From Methyloversatilis thermotolerans (GTDB lineage Bacteria; Pseudomonadota; Gammaproteobacteria; Burkholderiales; Rhodocyclaceae), in NCBI RefSeq assembly GCF_000372885.1, contig NZ_KB889967.1, positions 2,555,430 to 2,619,429 of the forward strand: DNA of 64,000 bases, written 5' to 3'. Position numbers and translations under genes: made by a program. Below the pieces are notes generated by a model that saw nothing but the letters and a program-made list of their open reading frames with translations, searched no databases and was not told the DNA's origin. This document shows positions 61,885 through 64,000 of the stretch, piece by piece (within the stretch, counting starts at the first letter, position 1; every line of letters starts with the position of its first letter).

Positions 61885-63740
61885 TCCAGCGTTTTCTTGT
61901 CCTGCTGATCGGCCTGCTGTGCGCCGTATCCATCGCCCGGGCCGAACCAGAACTGCTGCCGGTGGAACAGGCCTTCCGCATGTCGGCACAGGTGATCGAC
62001 GGCAGCACGGTCGAAGTGCGCTTCGACATCGCCGACGGCTATTACCTCTACCGCGACAAGTTCGCCTTCGTTGCCGAGCAGGCCGCGCTGGGCCGGACCG
62101 ACATTCCGCGCGGCAAGATGAAGAAGGACGAAATCTTCGGCGACGTCGAGGTGCACCGGGGCACATTGCCGATACGCCTGGCGCTGGCGGGCGGCGCTGA
62201 CGCGCCGATCACGCTCAGGGTGAGCTCGCAGGGCTGTGCCGACGCCGGCATCTGCTATCCGCCGACCGAACAGACGGTGACGCTCGACCCGTTGCGACCG
62301 GGCGTGCGCGTGTGGCCGGCGGGCCTGCAGGCCGATGGCGGAGCCAGCCTGCTCGACCGCCTGCGCGGAAAGGGTGACATGCCGGTGCAAAGCGCGCAGG
62401 CGGACGCTGCGCGGACGCTGCCGGGACAGCAGGCGGCAACGGAAAGCGAGGACGCCAGCATCGCCGGCATCATCCGCTCGGGCAGCCTGTGGCTCATCGT
62501 CGTCACCTTCTTCGGCCTCGGACTGCTGCTCAGTTTCACCCCCTGCGTGCTGCCCATGGTGCCCATCCTGTCCGGCATCATCGTCGGCCACGGCGCGCAC
62601 ATATCGCGCGCTCATTCGCTGGCACTGTCGCTCGCCTATGTGCTGGGCATGGCCGTCACCTATACGCTGGCGGGTGTCGCGGCCGGCCTGTCCGGAACGC
62701 TGCTGGCGACCGCACTGCAGAACGCCTGGGTACTGGGCGGCTTCGCGCTGCTGTTCGTGCTGCTCGCGCTGTCCATGTTCGGCGTCTACGAACTGCAGTT
62801 GCCGACCGCCCTGCAATCGCGCCTGTCCGACAGCGCCAATCACCGGCGTGGCTCGCTGGCCGGTCTCGCCGCGATGGGCGCACTGTCGGCCTTGATCGTC
62901 GGCCCCTGCGTCGCGGCACCGCTGGCGGGCGCACTGCTTTACATCGCCCAGACCGGCGATGCCGTGCTGGGCGGTCTGGCGCTGTTCTCGATGGCATTGG
63001 GCATGGGGGCACCGCTGATCGCGGTCGGCGTCGCTTCGCGGTCGCTGCTGCCGCACACCGGCCCATGGATGGAGGGCGTGAAGCGTCTGTTCGGCGTGCT
63101 GCTGCTCGCCACCGCGATCTGGATCGCCCAGCCGGTACTGCCGGCCCTGATCGGCATGCTGGCATGGGCGGCCCTGCTGATCGCCTCCAGCATCTACCTG
63201 CACGCACTCGACCCGCTGCCGCCGCACGCCGGCGGCTGGCACCGGCTGTGGAAGGGCGTGGGCGTGATCGCGCTGCTGGCGGGGGCCAGCATCCTGATCG
63301 GTGCCGCCGCTGGTTCGCGCGACCCGCTGCAGCCACTGTCGATATTGCGCAGTGGCGCCGTGACGGACGCGAAGCCTGCGTTCGAGCCGATAGGCAGCGT
63401 GGCGGAACTCGACGCGCGCCTGGCCACGGCGGATCGGCCGGTCATGCTGGATTTCTATGCCGACTGGTGCGTGAGCTGCAAGGAGATGGAGCGCTTTACC
63501 TTTGCCGATCCGGCGGTCGCCGCGCAATTGCGCCGCTTCGTGCTGCTCAAGGCGGACGTGACCGCGAACGCGCCCGAGCATCAGGCACTGCTCAGGCGTT
63601 TCGGCCTGTACGGTCCTCCCGGCATCCTGTTCTTCGTCGGTGGTCAGGAGGTCGCAGCGGCGCGCACCGTGGGTTCGCAGCCGGCCGACACCTTTCTTGC
63701 AACGCTGGCGCGTGTCGCCGCTGTCAGCGGCACCCGCTGA
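61881..63740 (+). CDS. dsbD: Thiol:disulfide interchange protein DsbD
   Basis: A 619-residue protein carrying electrons from cytoplasmic thioredoxin to the periplasm. Signal peptide to ~21. N-terminal alpha domain with paired cysteines in QGCADAGICYPP. Eight helices in the centre, with FTPCVLPMVPILSG and GPCVAAPLAG. C-terminal thioredoxin domain with YADWCVSCKEME. It supports cytochrome c and Dsb reduction. Confidence 0.96.
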   Translation: MIQRFLVLLIGLLCAVSIARAEPELLPVEQAFRMSAQVIDGSTVEVRFDIADGYYLYRDKFAFVAEQAALGRTDIPRGKMKKDEIFGDVEVHRGTLPIRLALAGGADAPITLRVSSQGCADAGICYPPTEQTVTLDPLRPGVRVWPAGLQADGGASLLDRLRGKGDMPVQSAQADAARTLPGQQAATESEDASIAGIIRSGSLWLIVVTFFGLGLLLSFTPCVLPMVPILSGIIVGHGAHISRAHSLALSLAYVLGMAVTYTLAGVAAGLSGTLLATALQNAWVLGGFALLFVLLALSMFGVYELQLPTALQSRLSDSANHRRGSLAGLAAMGALSALIVGPCVAAPLAGALLYIAQTGDAVLGGLALFSMALGMGAPLIAVGVASRSLLPHTGPWMEGVKRLFGVLLLATAIWIAQPVLPALIGMLAWAALLIASSIYLHALDPLPPHAGGWHRLWKGVGVIALLAGASILIGAAAGSRDPLQPLSILRSGAVTDAKPAFEPIGSVAELDARLATADRPVMLDFYADWCVSCKEMERFTFADPAVAAQLRRFVLLKADVTANAPEHQALLRRFGLYGPPGILFFVGGQEVAAARTVGSQPADTFLATLARVAAVSGTR

Positions 63741-63781
63741 TCGCGTAAAATCGCGCTTCTTTCCTCTCGCGTCTCCTTCCC

Positions 63782-64000
63782 ATGTTTTCCGGCATCGTGG
63801 CCGCGGTCGGCCGCATCACCCATACAGAGCCGCTTGAAAAGGGCTTGCGCCTGACGGTAGACACCGGCAGCCTGGGCCTGGACGATGTCCGGGTCGGCGA
63901 TTCCATCGCGCACAACGGCGTCTGCCTCACCGTCATCGCACTGGACGGCAGGCTGGCCCGTTTCGACGTGTCGCGCGAAACACTGGACTGCACGGTGGGC
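63782..64000 (+). CDS. ribE: Riboflavin synthase alpha subunit (partial)
   Basis: Only the first 73 residues fit in the window. MFSGIVAAVGRI and GDSIAHNGVCLTVI are the lumazine-binding repeat of riboflavin synthase. TAAAAT at 63745 is a likely -10. The 40-bp leader is too short for an FMN riboswitch. Confidence 0.93.
   Translation, partial: MFSGIVAAVGRITHTEPLEKGLRLTVDTGSLGLDDVRVGDSIAHNGVCLTVIALDGRLARFDVSRETLDCTVG

Noticed and set aside
63741-63781. FMN riboswitch before riboflavin synthase
   Set aside because: Only about 40 bp separate dsbD from the start codon, too short for the aptamer.

Overview
The window is GC-rich and densely coded, with no tRNA or rRNA and one structured RNA (6S). 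The 6S RNA of betaproteobacterial type beside zapA, four PEP-CTERM surface proteins, a tripartite tricarboxylate (Tct) transporter and the overall gene set suggest an environmental betaproteobacterium, perhaps of the Rhodocyclales/Methyloversatilis kind. That placement is inference from gene content.

Layout. 1-0.6 kb: tandem array of 122-bp units, each holding an 85-bp REPIN-like palindrome. 0.6-3.3 kb: PEP-CTERM protein, CPBP membrane protease, msrA/msrB. 3.5-6.9 kb is an accessory segment: a HEPN/nucleotidyltransferase toxin-antitoxin pair with a twin-palindrome operator, a nuclease-like gene bounded by integron core sites (a solitary gene cassette), an unexplained inverted repeat and an IS91-family transposase remnant. 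6.9-9.3 kb: ABC exporter and truncated haemoglobin. 9.4-14.1 kb: an undecaprenyl-phosphate-sugar module (GT2, GtrA, YdjC-type deacetylase, GT-C transferase) that encloses a second PEP-CTERM gene and resembles aminosugar modification of lipid A. 14.1-20.9 kb: a long CorA-like protein, a third PEP-CTERM protein, an RNase II family enzyme, MgtE and a small exported protein. 20.9-27.3 kb: TauE/SafE transporter, then a Fur-box-led fecI-fecR-TonB receptor-PepSY island.

27.4-33.3 kb is a five-gene minus-strand operon: acyl-CoA ligase of the oxalyl-CoA synthetase (AAE3) type, tctC, tctB, tctA and a PanE-like reductase. Together they would import a small carboxylate, activate it and reduce the CoA ester; oxalate to glyoxylate is the best reading. 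33.6-34.3 kb: 6S RNA, zapA and a ZapB-like gene. 34.4-38.4 kb: cobU, two related histidine phosphatases, a small exported protein with an FNR-type promoter, and msbA. 38.4-48.0 kb: an AttH-like lipocalin and five glycosyltransferases, including two paralogous pairs, around the fourth PEP-CTERM gene. 48.1-64 kb is mostly housekeeping: ilvD, EamA exporter, cca, NDUFA9-like dehydrogenase, slt, fau, ilvA, VanZ, cutA, dsbD and the start of riboflavin synthase.

Three of the four PEP-CTERM genes have sigma-54 (-24/-12) promoter matches, so they probably form a regulon. No exosortase gene lies in the window.
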